From Proales similis (taxonomy: Eukaryota > Rotifera > Eurotatoria > Ploima > Proalidae): DNA of 64,000 nucleotides. The notes beneath the pieces were generated by a model. That model was not told the DNA's origin. It saw only the letters and a program-made list of their open reading frames with translations, and searched no databases. This document shows positions 1 through 14,470 of this stretch, piece by piece (position 1 is the stretch's first letter; each line of letters starts with the position of its first letter). Where the stretch lies: the NCBI GenBank assembly GCA_019059635.1, contig JAGVRJ010000005.1, positions 620,001-684,000 on the forward strand. The letters are read 5' to 3'. The translations under genes were made by a program, and so were the position numbers.

Positions 1-3000
1 CGGCAAGATAAAAACTAAAGGACTGTGAGCTTGAGATTGGGCGTATAGGCTTTTGAGAGAGTATGGCGGCGGCTCAATGTATTTAAGGCCCATCACATCC
101 ACCACAAATTGCGAAATTGCCTCTTTAATTCTGTTTGGTCGGAGGATCTTCATGACCATCAAAGTTTGAAACTTGCTCAATTGGATTGGTGTTTTGGCAG
201 CTGACTCTGAGCTAAAGGCGAATGTTTTCCATTGGCCAGCCTGATGTTCAAGTTGAACAAAAGTGTGCCTCTCGTTTGCAAAATGGCACTTACTTGGTTT
301 TTAAGACTCAAAGCCAAGTCAACTGCCGTTATTTCGCTGAATAAAACTGCCTCAGCCCATGACTTTTCACTCAGCCAATCAGGTGCTGGATTAGGAAATG
401 GGTTTTGCTGCATGCCATTTGTGGATAGGAGGAAGCGCCATTCGCTTTCGCTCACCTCTTGGCTTTCGATTCAATTTAGTTAAAAAGAAAACATTCGGCC
501 GGGCAAATAAATGCACTCACTTTTGCTTAGAAATATTGACCGCCATCAAGAACGAAAAGACGAGCTTGTCTCTCTCAAACAGACTTTGACACGCATTTTT
601 ATAGACGTTCGCGTTCAATTGCTGCACAAGGCGCTCTACTCTCACAGCGATCGAATTGTCCTTCTCCGTGTCCTGAATTGACTATTTGTTTTGTTTAAGA
701 ACTAGTTCTCAGCGAATATTTGGCGGCATCGACTTCTTACCATTCGGAACAGACGAATGAACCATTTCAGCGAGAATCGATACATGTGATTTAGTTTAGG
801 CAAGAGTAAAAGCACCATGTAAATCAGCGCTGAATGCTGAGCAAATCGTTCGTATTGGCATCTGACTTGTTCAATTTCGGCTTGGGCTCGGGCAGCGGCC
901 ACTTGCTTTTGCTCGATTTCGATCGCAACACTCTTGCTTGAGGAGAGAATCTCACTAGCACTCTCACTGTCCAATAGATCGCCCTCAGTGCCCGACAGCA
1001 CTTCCAATATGTTCTCTTCGATCGCGTTCAGCTGCTTGCGATTTTTCATTGACTGCAGCAAGAGCTGCACTCGCATCTCTTCAAGCTCGGGCTTTTCCTG
1101 CCCGGTCACAATGCCCAATAGCTGGTCTTGTAGCGCCTCTTTTGTTATCATGAAGTTAATCAATTTCAGTTTGGAACTTGTCTCCGGCAAGTAAAGCGGA
1201 TTGCTCAATTTTGTGACCATGTAGAGGCGGAAGTCTTTGCTATACTGCACCGCGTTCTCGCCAATATGAATAAAGTCCATCGAGTTCTGTTCAATTTGAT
1301 TTAATCGATTCAGTTAGAGCAACCTTTCAACTTTGGTAGAAATCAAGCCGTACTTGTTTGAAAACGTTCTTGGTCAAGACCGGATCGAGAATGGCGTCGA
1401 TTTTCTCGCCTATATGTTCGATAAGCAGAGGCTGTCCGAATTGAACGCAGTTCTCAAGGACTCGGGAAAAATTCTTATCGTCGGGCTTGAGAATTTTCAG
1501 TCCTTCGCCAGCCTCGAGCTTTTTAATCCATTTGTCCGCCTGTTGCTGGGGGTCGATCATCAACGGCCAACGGTCCGAGTTGAACGTGATTATTGCGTTT
1601 TGAATGGAGAATTTGTCTACAGGCAAGCCAAACTGATGCCAAATTCTTATTCGACCTGTTTCCGGGATCAGACCAAGACAACAAAAGCGATTTTCGAGAT
1701 TAAACCGTATTACCCATGTCGCAAAGAGCCGATTCCAACGAAAACGGACTCGAGACCAGAACGAATTCAGTGCGGCATTTTCCGATCCAATCCTCAATGC
1801 AGCTCTTTAAGACCACAGGTCACATGTCAACAATCGAACCAATTTGGCTTGAGACAAATTTTACTTGTCGATAGTCAAGAGAGTACTGGCCCAGGTAGGT
1901 AAGGATTGAAGCAGAGAGGAGCATATCTCCTATTAAATGCCGATGTCTCATTGAGAGGTTCGCAATGTTCAAGGTCCATCGAGCCTTTTCATCACTGAGG
2001 CCTTTAATCAAGCGTTCTGCTCTTTCCAGCCTCAACCTAGTCAGCTCAATTCGGCTTTCGAGTTCCTTGATACCAGAGAGCATTTGAAAGATTCGTGCTG
2101 CCCGCATTCTTCATCAATACAAACCCGTTGCTCAATCTGTTTGCCCGTTAACTTGTCGTTTAGTGTCTGAAGTTTGTCTGTGATCAACTTTAATTCTCTT
2201 TTCTTTCGTTCGAGTTTGCTCATCTGCTCGTTTAAATTCGCCTGCGCCTTCTCGTAACTGTCTCGTTTGGGCGCGATTTTCTACTCAAATTCAAATTCAT
2301 TAGTCATACGAATCTCAGACGTCATTGGCTCGTTTTGAGTCACCTTGTAGACTTCGTCGTACTTGCAAAGCCCTCTTACCCATTTACACAAGCCCTCGCA
2401 GGCCGACGAGACCGTCTTGATTTTCTCGGGCTCAAAATCCGGATTGCTCAGATATTGACGCTTTATTCGCGCTATTATGGCCGGAGGAATATTGTCCTTG
2501 TCATAGTCCTTCAGCGACTGTAAGAAATGGATGTCGGTCAGCATCTTGCAAAGCGAACTTGATCACAACTTGATGACTATTTCAAACCGGCTCCATTTAC
2601 TCACTCGAACGCCAACGGGCCAAAAGTCTTCATAAGTTCGACCGGACGCGTCGATCCTCTTATCCGGCTGTTTGCCCTTTACCAGAAACTGATTGATAAA
2701 TTGCTCAAAGTACAAAATACGTTGAGAAACTTGCTTTCATTATGCAGACAGCTTCAACCACAAGTCTCACTCCAGCGGGTGGATTCTTCAAAGCCTTTAT
2801 CACTTAAACCAAGTAGGATTCCAATTGAATCAGACTTTCAACCATCAATGAATGGATCGAAATTACATCGAATGTCGTCCCTTGTCAAAGTATCCAGGCA
2901 ATCGATGGCCTCCTGGAGCTCAGGCTTTACTTTTTCAAGCTCCTCTTCGCATTCGTCTTTGATTTGTTGCGCTTCGACAAATGTGCGATTGGCTCGTTCA

Positions 3001-6000
3001 GTGTCCGCCTCAACGATTTGCTTGATGGCGTCTACTTCGCTGGCCTCTTTCTCAAATGCGATTATTAAATCTTCGGTCTCCTGACTGGTCTTGAGAAGCT
3101 GGGGCTGAAGATCTCGTAGGTCTCGCTGCATGAGACCCACTCTCTCCTCTGATTCATGTAGTTTCTCCACTCCTTGAGAATAGCGGTCGCGTTGAACATT
3201 CAGCTCGCGTCTCTTTTGTTGGACCAGGCGCTTAAAAGTCGATATCAGCTCCAGAAACGACGATGGCGTCACAAATATTTTTCTCTGCTGCTCGATTTCG
3301 AACCTACGAAATAAATGTGGAGTTTGCTTTTGAATGCAAGTTCAAATAAAAAGAACTGCATCTTACTTGTGCGCCATTTGACTCGAGAATTTGTGAATGA
3401 GTTTGCACAAGTTGGCCACTTTCGGGCGATCTGTTTCGGCAAGTTCAACGTCTTCCAAAAATCGAGCGGCGACCATCACCAACGCTTCGTCTGGCCAATC
3501 CTTTAATAAGGCAGCTATACCTTTAAGATGAGAAAAAGAATTCTAAGGCCGAGCTTACTGAAAAATGGTCAATGGTGCAGCAAGTGGCCAACGAAGGGTA
3601 CGATTGAAGATAGTAGCGCAGCTGACCAGCCGGACTGAATGTCATTATGACATGAAGTTGCGTTCTCACACGGCTGGAATAGAGCTCATAGAGAACATTC
3701 GAGTCATGCTCATCGTTGGCACCTCTCCTCCTTTTATGCGTGTTTCTCATCTGCCAGGCCGAAATGCTTCACTTATCAGGGCTAAGATTAAAACGCTTCT
3801 AATTTACTTTTTCAATAATCTCAGATCGATCATCGGCAGTTAAGAGTCCGGGTATCTCGGCTGCGCTAATAATTGAATTGAGGTCTTCAAGGAGCTCAGA
3901 GTGCTTTGCCAAATGATCGGCGAACAAAACCACAAAATGAGAATCGACGTCGGCAATTCGCTTCAAAATACTTTTCATCTTTATCCTCCAATCTTCAGCG
4001 ACCGCACTGCTGTTGCTGTTGTTCGCCTCTACCTCAACCAATTCACAGTCGCAGATGAACGCAGCAAGCTTGATCAGACTTGATCGGCCGACTCCGGCAA
4101 GCCCGAGCAGCATACTGTGTCCGCTCGGCTGACTAAGAACGCGGCAGATTCGATCCAGATGCTCGATCACAAAACCGAATATGACCAGTCGCAATTGTCT
4201 GCTGTAATTTGCATTAAATTCGCTCAAATATGCTTGAATCGTTTGATGGATGTTTGTCGAATTGGCGTCTATCTCTTCGTAAATCTTCCTCTCGTTTTTC
4301 TTTCTCAGCAAAAAGCTGAACATTGATTGCGTTTTGGAGCCCATTAAACTGTCAACGTTCTCTTTGAAATACTTTTCAACTGCCGCCTATTATGCAGCCA
4401 CGCAGCGATTTGTCAAATTTAAATTTTCAAAGTTATTTTATTTGTAACTTACGTGCAAGAAGCTGTTAAGTTTCGTCTTATCCGAGTCATCGATCAAGCG
4501 ATCGGCGAATGTACGAAGCATCTCGTGAATCCTATTGAGCCTGTGGTGAGGCACGCTGATGCTGATTCATTTTGAAGGTCAATTTACCACAAGCGACCGA
4601 GCTGACGCTGATTTGACATTAAGTTATCGGAGCTGAAACTCTTCGAGGTGAACATCGCAAGGCCCTGAAAAAGATCATCGGACACAATTAGGATCGACAC
4701 TTCTACACTGTGCTCAATAATGTCCAACAAAGACCTTAAGAACACGATCCAAATCCCTCAGATGGAACAAATAGTGAGGACGAGACGGAATTGGGCGGAA
4801 CGTTTCGCTGACTCTACTGTAGACTTCAAGCATCGCGTCGCTCATCATCTGATTCAATAATTTAAAGTAAATCACAACTGACGAGTCTGAGTCTTAAATT
4901 TACGTAGGCGAATTTGGCGTATTCGGGCGCAAATTGGGAAAAGTGTGCGACCAGCCTGGGCCGAAAGATTGACTGAAGAAGACTCAGAGAGAACGAGTCA
5001 AGGCCGAGCACGAAAAAGTGTCTGAGGATGCGACGAGTAGAAATGTCATCGGGTGATCTTGACATTGCCGAAACAATGAAGCACCGTTCTACTTGCACCA
5101 TCGAGTTGTTTTCGCTTTAAGCAGTTGGCTTTAGAACAAAATGCGAATAATTTCAGGAGTGTGACTCACGAAGAGCAAATTGTCTTGTGTTCAATCAAGT
5201 TTCTTAGCGTCTCGATGATGGGTCGTGAGTTGAACTCATCCACTGATGGCATGTGAAGGTCATCGAAGAAAACCACCCGGGACCTATCGGCATCTGGCTC
5301 GTAGACTCGTTTGGTTTTTCTTTCAATTCGAAATTTAGCTAGATGAAGCTATTGCGGAAAAACTTAAGCTCGAGTAACCTAATCATCGCTGAAACAAGGG
5401 TCTCTTGCAGCCTCTGACGGCTCGTTCCAGTCGAGAGTTTTAGACTTATTTGATCAAATCGATTTTTAGGCAGCTGCTTGATCGTTCGATCAATTAGGAG
5501 ACTTTTGCCGGTCCCGCTCGGACCAACCAGTAGCAGAGATTGCCTACTAGCCAGAAGTTTGCTCATTACGAACTCCAGACGCCTGGTCTCAAACGTGTCC
5601 ACCATCAAAGCATTCGAATCGAATTTCTCTTCAGTAAGCAGCTCAGTCCAAGATCGCCAGCCACGGCTTGGCTCTTCGTGATCAAAGAAAAAATCAAAAA
5701 CCAACTCCCTGTCCGGCATCAACTGCATCCGCTTCATATTTAAGCTTTTGGGTCTAGAAGGATTTTCATCTGATATAGGCTAAGTTGAACAAAAACAAGA
5801 ATGCAATCGCCTACCGAGGGCTGTTCGGATCATTGTTGCTGGTCAAATCGTGGAAGTAAGAGCTGAAGCGAAAGCGGTGATTCGGCTTCACAATAGAGCC
5901 AAACGACCAGATCAGAGAAAAAAGGACACAGGCAACTATGGAGTGTAAGCGCCGATCGTCTGTGTTGCTCGCCGCTTCATCCTCACTTTGAGAGTGTTCA

Positions 6001-9000
6001 ATTGAGAAACTGGCCTCACTCCTAATTGATGCGTGTCTTAAGTTGATTTATAGAGAAAATTAGTAAAGTCACAATCTTACTTTAGATCGGTCAGTTGACT
6101 TTCAAAAAGTTTGAAAAACGAATTCGTCAAGTGAGATTGAGAACAGGAAACGATCGTATCACATTTCTGCTCGATGAACTTGGCGCATGGCTCGACAAGC
6201 CAACGAACAAGAGTCTCAATGAGCTGATTCTCATCTTTTGATTTTATGCTTTGAAGTGTTCTTTGCCGGAGCCAGTTCTCAATCAGCTTGGATGCGCTGA
6301 GCTCCGATGAGTCAAAGTAAATCACACCGCACCTGATTCATTTGGTCTCAGTTCTGAGCTTCGTTTGAAATGGACAAGATCGCCTCTACCTGCTGATTGT
6401 GGCCGGCGAGGCCGAGTCCAGTTCGCAGACTTCAAACAAGAGCTTTTGCTCTTCACTCATTCGAATTATCTCGCCATTCATTAGACAAAGCTTGAATTGC
6501 GAATTCTCTTGATGCTGGGCACTGCAAAAGTGCTCGATTTTCAAAATTACCTTTCTGTTGTCGTCCAAAGTTGTGTTGAGATTTTCGACCCAGACAGTGT
6601 CCATTGGCCCATCGAACACAATCCATTTGGCACAGGGAGAGTCGGACCGAGAGTAACTGCGAAAAAGAGCAGAGAAAACGCCGTCCTTCCAACTGCCGGA
6701 CTGAGAGTCAAACAGGCCATGGAGTTGAGTCAAACTCAGGGCTTTCGGATTTATTATGCTGTATTCAACCTGATCTGGCCGATTAGCGATTCAACTAAGA
6801 CAGAGGCGATCAAAGAGGGCCAACAACCTTGGAGTAATCGGGCACGCTGAGGTTGAGCTCATTGAGAGCCGCAGCCAGACTCTGATAAGCTGTCGTCTTA
6901 CCGGCCGATGAATTGCCGATCATAATCACACCGTGGCGAGTATTGAGCATTTCGAACAGTTGCTCTATTCTTTCGATAAAGTTTCTTGGACAGATTTCAA
7001 CCTGAAACTGCGAGAGCACGTTCTCGAGGCTTCGCCGCAGTCTGTAGTTTTGTCGAAGAGGAACGACCGCAGTCGGAAAAAAGTCCGACATTATCCAGTC
7101 GAACAGTGTTACGTCACTGGGCGAAAGCTCGACTCGAAATGAGAGTCTTGTCTGACAATTGAAAATTGGGCCAACTTACTTTTGGTCGATTGATATGCCG
7201 AATTGAATTGAACACAATCTCCTCTTCCGATTGAGTTTTTGAAATTTTTTTTTCACTTCCCGCGTTCAGTATGACCGCCTTGAGTGCTCGCGCTCCGAAA
7301 TCGTAGTGCTTTTGTTTTGAGAGCTGAACATTCCGTTTGAATGATTGAATTTGTTGATTTTTAACTCAAGCAGAGATGACTCACCTGTTCTTCGAAAAAC
7401 CTAAACGAACGAGCAAGCTTGCTGGCTAAATTGGCCGCGTCTGTGAATCCCATCGAGTAGAAGGAAACGCGAGCGATCAGCTCCAGGTCTGGCAGAGTCA
7501 TTGAGACTGGTCGGAATTGAGCCTTGAGATTGTCCGGCAGTCGACTTCGACCAGAATAATTGGGATTCATTGTGACCAAAATGCAAGTCGAACGATCTAG
7601 TCGAATGTCAACGCCCTCGAACATGAAACGTTCTCTTTGCTCTTGAATGGCTCGCATGATGGTCTGCATCTGCTGGGCGACAACAGATAACACCTCAAGT
7701 TCCATTCTGTTGAACTCGTCGAAGCAGACCCAAGCGCCGGACTGTGCCAGGCCCATGAATATTTTTGCCATCGCTCTGTAGTCGATTCCTTCGGAGCAGT
7801 TGAAAACCATGCATTGCTTGGCAATGGCTTTTGCCAAGTCTTTGCAGGTCTCCGTTTTACCGGTGCCGGCTGGGCCCTCTGGGGCTCCACCCAGATGCAT
7901 GCTGATTGCCGTCATTAGAGTTCTGAAGCAGCGTTCGGTTAGCGGAGTGACCACCAATCGACTTGTGCAGCCCAAATACTCGAATGCGTATCTTAAACTC
8001 GTGCTGATCATTTTAACTTTGATCTCTTCATCTTCCAAGTAATATCGCATCTGGCTTATCCATTTAAAGTCGTCTAAATGCGCTACATCGTTCAAATACT
8101 CAATGACATCGCGAGCTATTCATCGAAAATTTAAAAGCTGAATGAATTGAAAAGTCAAGTCAGATCGCCTCTCACCGTGGACCTCAAGCACAAGCATTGA
8201 TTCAACTGTGCCTCTCTTGTTTGCGGTTAGGTTTTCATCTTGCACAAGTTCGACCAGCTGCTTGATTCTCTCTTCTTTTATTTTTCGCAGAGACACCATT
8301 CCATCTTGATTCTCAATTGCCTTTTTAGTCGATCGGGCATTAAAAATGAGGGAAAAAACGACGCTTCTAATCTGCTTCAAACCTGAGTGATTCGGCTGGT
8401 CCACTGAACAAGACCGGCAGTTAAGCCGCACTGACTGGGAAATGCATCTAGTAGCACATTCAGATCATCATCAAAATCAAGAGCTTGAAGCGTTAGATTC
8501 CAGAGTGTTTGTTTCATTTCACTTTCAACATCCATTAGCCAGACTTCAACCAAGCCGTCAGCTTGGTCCGTATCGACCGGGCTTTCAAACACCACCACTT
8601 CTCCTTGGCCCGAATCCATTGCGTTTATTTTGCGGTCGGCGTCGAATTCTAACTTTCTTATTCCTTCGAAACACTTTTTGAGATGAGGTTCAACTCGGCT
8701 GGGTTCTCTTGTGTGCGACAATATGTCCAAAAGCTCATCGTTGGGAATGAAATAGAATCGGGGAAAAGAGAGCCGCTTCTGGTCCAAATATTTGTAGAGC
8801 CCCTTGTAGACAGTTTCCAGCTGGAGGTTGCTATCTTTGAGTCGCTCCAAAAGATCAGCAGACTTGCCAAGTTCTAAGATGTTGTCGACTTGCTTGGCGT
8901 TTTGAATCATCTCCCGCCTAAAGCATTTACTTTTAAATTGCAACAGATAAATGTGTTGGGTTGCAGTGCCCTTTACCAAGTGCAGTCAACTTTCTGAAAT

Positions 9001-12000
9001 ATTTCACCTTCGTTGGGCATCTGCCTGCACAAGTCGCTGGAGCTGTAGATCGGCTCCAAGTAGATCCATGACGACTGAAGAGTCGACCATTCGGCAAAGA
9101 TGTTTTTCAACATTTCCTTGAAATTTTTCGGCCATTTTCGCACTCTCTTGAGTAAATGAGGAGTGAAAAGTGAAAATTACCAGACGCTCGAGCCATTCAT
9201 CTATTTCGGCATGAAATGGCATTGCGAACGGCGAGTTCTGAATTGAGGACGCTTTCATAATATGGTCGTCGAGCATTGTCTGAATCTGATCGAACGTGCC
9301 GACAATGTATGCTCCTGTTGATTTAAAAGGAACGAAGCTGATCTGGAACTCTTTCCAGTCTATGTGCATTTTGGACAGCGCTTTTTCCAGCGCATACTCT
9401 TTACTCGCCAAATTCTTTATCTCGTCAAGGTTGCCCATATGCTTGAGGAGCAGTGTCTCTTTTTTGAGCATGTCCTTGAGCGACGTTTCTTCGGTCGGGA
9501 CCAAGTTCTCGCCAACCAGCTCACTGATGCTTTGCCAGTGTCGATGTTTGAGACCCGGATTGCAAATGATGTTAATCGATGGAATGTGGTCCTTGAGCTT
9601 TTCCAATCTGCTCTTTATCGCGATGGTGACTCTCAATGGCCCTTTCATATCCAAACTTCTAAAATACTTGAGCAGTTGATAGCTGAGTTTCCACATCGAA
9701 TTGACCTTTGAATTTTCAAATTTGCCGCATCAGCAAATGGTCATTATTTGAGTGACGGTCTCACCTCGGTCTCGACTTCCTCGGCGCTAATTTGGTCAAC
9801 TTTGCCGTTCATCCACTTTTGATAGAATGTGTAAAGGTCAACAGCCATGTTCCAGAGCTTGTCGAAAGGTTCTTTTTTGCTGATGATCGCTTCGATTTCT
9901 TCGAAACTGCTCGCTTCCTCAACGCCAAGAATCTTTTCTTCATGCTGGACAATCGCTTTCTAATCATTCATGCAAATGATCAAGCTTTTGGTTAAATCGA
10001 AAGCGCAAATATTCATTTATTTACTTCTCTGATGAACTCGTCAATCTCACGATCAATCTCCTTCAGAGCAGCCAGATTAAGATCGGCGTCTGACATGCGG
10101 TCTCTATTGCGGAAGTCAATGACGCGCTCGAGACAATCGCTTATTCGAAGAACCAATTTGCCGCGTTTCTCTCTCAGACGAATGGACCAGCGTTCTTTCT
10201 CTCTCCTCAGACGTGTGTCCGAGTTTTTCATTATCGGCTCAATATTTTTCGGCCAGACAAATGTGTAATTGTTCCATCTGATGTCTTCGTCACTGAAAAA
10301 CGCATAGTCGAGCAGAAATAGGACATTAGTCGCCGATGCTTGAACGAGCTCGTTCAGCTCGTGGCATTGCGATACTTCAAACTGAGCCAAAAACTCGAGC
10401 AATTGAATGCACTCGTCTGGTGAAGTGCTTGTTTTGATCAGAGTAGCCACGGCTTGGTTGAACTTATCGCATATCAAGCGGTTGAATTTTTGATTCTTCT
10501 CCATCAGCCAGTTGAGAACTTGGTCGATTAGACCCTGGGCTTGGTTTTTCAGCCACTAGTTTCGTCAGTTAAGGTCTCTTCTCTGGAACCGCTGAGCAGA
10601 CACAAACCTGATTGAGCTCGGAGCAGTCAAGATGAAAGAAGTTGAACGCAGCAGTCGGCATCATGTTCGAGGTCGTGGCTTTTAGTGCAAGAAACTTTTC
10701 TAAAATCGTTCGACTCTCTAGGACGCTTCGATCTTGCTCTATTAACTGCTCAGCTTCAATCGAACATTCGGTTCCCACTAAGCAACTCAGGCTCTCATAA
10801 GTTTTCATGAACCTTGAATAGTTTCACACCTGATTTAGGTTTCAAATTGCAGAACAGCTTAAGCTGATACCTTCGAGGACCGATTGAATTTCTCTGCAGT
10901 ACTAGTTCGAGGACGCATTTTGTTTGCAAATACGGATCGTAATTTTCGGCCACCACAGGACCCAATTTAAGCTGCGAGTTGTTCACCTGCTCAAAAAGTC
11001 TTTCTTCAATGCCTGGCAAATCGTTCAAGCTGAACGCAATCGAGTCTAAAATATTGTTCAGGCATAATTGTATCTCGGGAAGGTCAGGAACTAGGACTAG
11101 TCGTCCGTTCTTTCGCTCGGCTTCATATTTGACCAATATTGGACTCACAATTAAAGGCAGGCAGTTCTCGTACTTGTACTCGTCACCGTAGTCGTTTCCG
11201 TTCTGAAACTCGACCAGAAACTGACTCAGCTCACGCAGAGTGCTTTCAACTATTTGACGCAGCAGCAGCTTAATTAAGGCACGCACTGATTCGAAGTGTC
11301 TCTCCATCATTCTGATCCTCTCCGGCTTAAAGAATCTTCATTTACTAAACGGAGCTTTTCAGTTCGTTTCTTCTTACCTCGTCGTCTTGGGGCATCATCG
11401 ATTCGAACATGTCAATGTTCTCGTTTAAAATATCAATTATCAGTTGAAAGCATTCAGTTGTGATTAAGGTTAACGTTTCGTTAGCTTGCTGCTTAACCAG
11501 ATCGAACAGAGTGTGAACACTCAGCGGCATTTGCCTCTTCAGCTCTGTGAGATCAATCATTCTCAGCTGTGAATACTTCAAAACGAACACATTCAAGATG
11601 CATTGTAGAGGTGGCGTAACGCCCAGAACGCATTGGTTCAGTTGCTCTAAAGCCGAGCGGATCGATTCGTGCCAAGGAAATGAAAACCGACCGGCGCTAA
11701 TTGAAACCTTGGGCGTCATTTTTAAATTCAATCGCTTCACTTCAGCCGGATCACGCAGCACGTAGTCTAACGCAGCTTTTCTCAAGCTCCAGTCATAGTC
11801 CTGTTCGATCTCACTGAGTAGACGATCAATCACTTTTGAGTCATTCGCATTTATTGTTCTGATTCGATCCAATATGTGCATACGTTGAATTTGGCCAAGA
11901 CCAACAATTTGCTTTTTTCCGATACAACTCTCAATCAATGAGTAATACTGATCGACGAGCTGATTATCAGGCGAAGCCGGGCGCGAGAGACCTTCCGTGG

Positions 12001-12839
12001 ATGTTTTGTGATTCGGAAATTCAACTTGTAAACATTTTTCTTCCATTTCTGTATGCATGTATTCAGCGAGTCGACTAAGCTCGGTTTTGGGTGAATTTTC
12101 AATCTCATTCAGTTTCGACAGCTGCCGATTGAGTCCATTTTTAAAAGAGAAGCTCTTTGTCGAAGATTTGATCTCTTCGCTCGCGCCCAGAATCGGTTTG
12201 AACAGGCGTTCGATGCGATTTTGCTTTCGTTCTTGTTCAGATTGCTCGGACTCAGCATGAAGACCACGCCTGCTCGACAAAGCATCCGATTTTATCAACG
12301 CATTATTCCAGCCATACTGATGAGATGATTTCAAACTGGCCAAGTCTGAATTAGTGTTCGCAATCAGACGGTTGATAAAGTACGAGCGGCCTGCCGACGA
12401 CTCAGAGCCTCTCAGCCCAAATAGTTCGGGCAGCTTGAGACCTTGAGAGCCTTTACTCTGCAAAGTCTTGAGTGTGGTGAAAGCACTCCTGTTCCAGTCG
12501 GATCTTTCCGCTTTTCCATTTCTTTTTGCATTTTGCTTGCCTTTTTTGGTCATTTTCCTGAGCATTTGAATAAAGTCATTCGCCACCACGTTACTCACCG
12601 TTTAATTTGGAAACATTAGCCACTGACAGCTGTTTGAGGCTGAGCGAGTAATTGCTGCCGATCGAATCGCTTAGGTGTCGATAGCGACTTGTTTCACCGA
12701 CTGGAGCTGCACTAGTGAATGCATCATCAACGAGCACTCGAGGCCTTTGCTTGAGTCCGATGGTCTCGGACGGAGACCGATTTGCTGTCAGCCCTGAAGA
12801 CTGTTCCTTGTGCCGATCAGTAACCCTGTAGCTTTTCAT
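1..12839 (-). CDS. Axonemal dynein heavy chain, inner-arm DNAH3/7/12-like type (3' end outside window)
   Basis: Motor subunit of ciliary/flagellar dynein. Many exons on the minus strand, split by introns of roughly 45-100 bp, join into one reading frame; for example a 63-bp intron at about 2,281-2,343 joins the microtubule-binding domain to the second stalk helix. Order from the N terminus: start ATG at 12,837-12,839, tail to about 8,100, AAA1 near 7,400-8,000 (P-loop GPAGTGKTE, Walker B CFDEFNR), AAA2 near 6,900 (GNSSAGKTT), AAA3 near 5,500 (GPSGTGKSL), AAA4 near 4,100 (GLAGVGRSS), stalk helix 1 at 2,840-3,270, microtubule-binding domain 2,300-2,800, stalk helix 2 at 1,900-2,280, AAA5 700-1,800, start of AAA6 (NPAPDWLSEKSW) at about 330-400, then off the left edge. 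The short tail before AAA1 (about 1,450 residues) fits single-headed inner-arm dyneins. The exact paralogue is not settled. No in-frame break was found in the exons examined. Confidence 0.93.
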
Positions 12840-13615
12840 CGCTTCACTGTCTAATATTTCTCCGACAACCGAAGTGCCTTGCTTTGGTAGCTGGGTCCAA
12901 ATTCAAATAGTCAGGGATTGGCTAGCGACGCCGAGTATGTAAAACACGAATAAAAACAATATGTGTGTGTGCTCTTAGTGTCAGCGGGTCTAAGGAAACT
13001 TGAAATTCATATGTAAATCGGATACTCGCAATCAAAGTTCAAGAGTTTAAGCCTATTTCCGATTTGGGAAGGCCCATTAGCAAGAATGACGACCATTAAG
13101 CGGTTTGTTTACCACCAACGAATGCTGCTTCAATCAAAAAGGACACATTTGCGAAAAAGTGCCGAGTCAAGCAGGGTGATTTAACAATTTTCTCTTTAAA
13201 GGAAAATACTTGAGCAATCGAGAAAGGAAAAGAAAGTTTCAAGTAAGCTTTCAACAACCTTATGCCAGCGCCGAGAAGAGAGAAAAGGTGTCAGAAACGC
13301 GTTCAGATTTAAATTTTATTTATTCGCTCATTTGAGCCAACTACGCAAGCGTGTTGAGAAGCTTGGAACTAAAAGCGAAACCTGGCGGCCAAAACATCCA
13401 GTTTGAAAGACGCCAAGCGAATAAGAGGGCAAAGGGAACTTTGCGCGATGCTCGAGCAAATTACGACCGTATTGTACATTCGAGCCCAGCAGATCATGCT
13501 TTAATCAAATTTATTGACTTTGATTTGATTTCGACTTAATTGAATAAAGTGTTGGTCGAAAGTAAGCAAACGGAAAACCGTTCGATTTGAAAACCAAGTC
13601 TCGCTGTTTGCCAAA
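12840..13615. other. Intergenic region between divergent dynein and WSC genes
   Basis: No convincing gene. It should hold the promoters of the minus-strand dynein gene and the plus-strand WSC-domain gene. A 62-codon ORF at 13,351-13,539 has no recognisable features and is treated as chance. Confidence 0.5.
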
Positions 13616-14470
13616 ATGCCCGATAGTTGTGAGTAATTTAAATTAGGCCAATTCTGCTCAAATAAAAGAAGAGAACCTGTTTAGCTTTCGACTCGATTGG
13701 ATGCTTTTCAATTGAGAATAATTTGGCGGATGTGAATGCGCCGCTTCTTTACAACTTTGAGATGAGCGTGGCGACTTGCGCGCGGTTTTGCCACAAGTTC
13801 ATGTTTTACTGGCTGAGAAAAGGGTGAGAAAACTCTGGACCAAACAAGTTTACCTCCTACTACTATGCTCCAACTGCTACTTTCCGCATTCAAGGCTAGA
13901 GTGTACTTGCAGTAAAACGTTATCGAACCTACGTCGACTGCCGCTGAGCGAATGCAACATGCCATGCAAAGGAGACGCCGCGTACTTGTGTGGCGGTAGA
14001 TCGGATCTAGTCCAAAGCGTCTATTCAATGGGCAAGTTAAAGAAACATTAGCTGCAGCCTCATAAATTGTGCTCATTCGAATTCAAGCAGGAAAGAGTCG
14101 AGAATTGATCATTAGGTCACATGAAGAAACCAGTTTTGATCGTTTTAGGAGAGATTATGAGAATCAGTCAGACTACGGGAAAATGTGTGCAAATCAAGAC
14201 ATTTTGACTTGTTTGAACGCTTTTATCGACAGTAAACTCGCCGGCCTGTTTATAGTTTGCTCGCTAACTCTGGCATTGCTGCTTGTGTTGTTGCTGGTTG
14301 GTCTGCTGGTCAATAATTATGACAAGATTGTTGAACGCTTGAGCGACTTGTCGCAAAAAGTCAAAAATCGAATAGCTCTCTGCCGCGAAAAGAAATCTCC
14401 GACACCTGAGAGCTTGGAAGGCACTTTTGTCAACTCGCCGCATCAATTCATGACGTTGAACATCAGCTAG
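13616..14470 (+). CDS. WSC-domain single-pass membrane protein (5' end uncertain)
   Basis: Predicted small cell-surface protein. After splicing, the exon from about 13,686 to 13,828 reads IGCF...SVATCARFCHK and joins an exon from about 13,898 reading LECTCSK...CNMPCKGDAAYLCGG...SVY. This is the cysteine order of a WSC domain, a putative carbohydrate-binding module. The last exon (about 14,088-14,470) has a hydrophobic membrane span at about 14,240-14,320 and a charged cytoplasmic tail of about 45 residues. The intron inside the WSC domain is about 70 bp. The start is a weak point: ATG at 13,616 gives a four-codon first exon and no signal peptide, so the true first exon may lie further upstream. 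A poly(A) signal AATAAA lies at 14,595-14,600. Known WSC proteins include yeast stress sensors and animal polycystin-1 and kremen, but the ligand here cannot be inferred. Confidence 0.6.

Noticed and set aside
6810-7091. Degenerate AAA2 P-loop in the dynein
   Set aside because: GNSSAGKT still fits the Walker A form GxxxxGKT, and AAA2/AAA4 loops normally differ from AAA1.
1-12839. Frequent stops and frame changes in the dynein region suggesting a pseudogene
   Set aside because: Every break examined falls at a short GT-AG intron, and the joined exons keep the dynein motifs in order.
13351-13539. 62-codon plus-strand ORF in the dynein-WSC spacer
   Set aside because: Short, with no domain, similarity or splice context.
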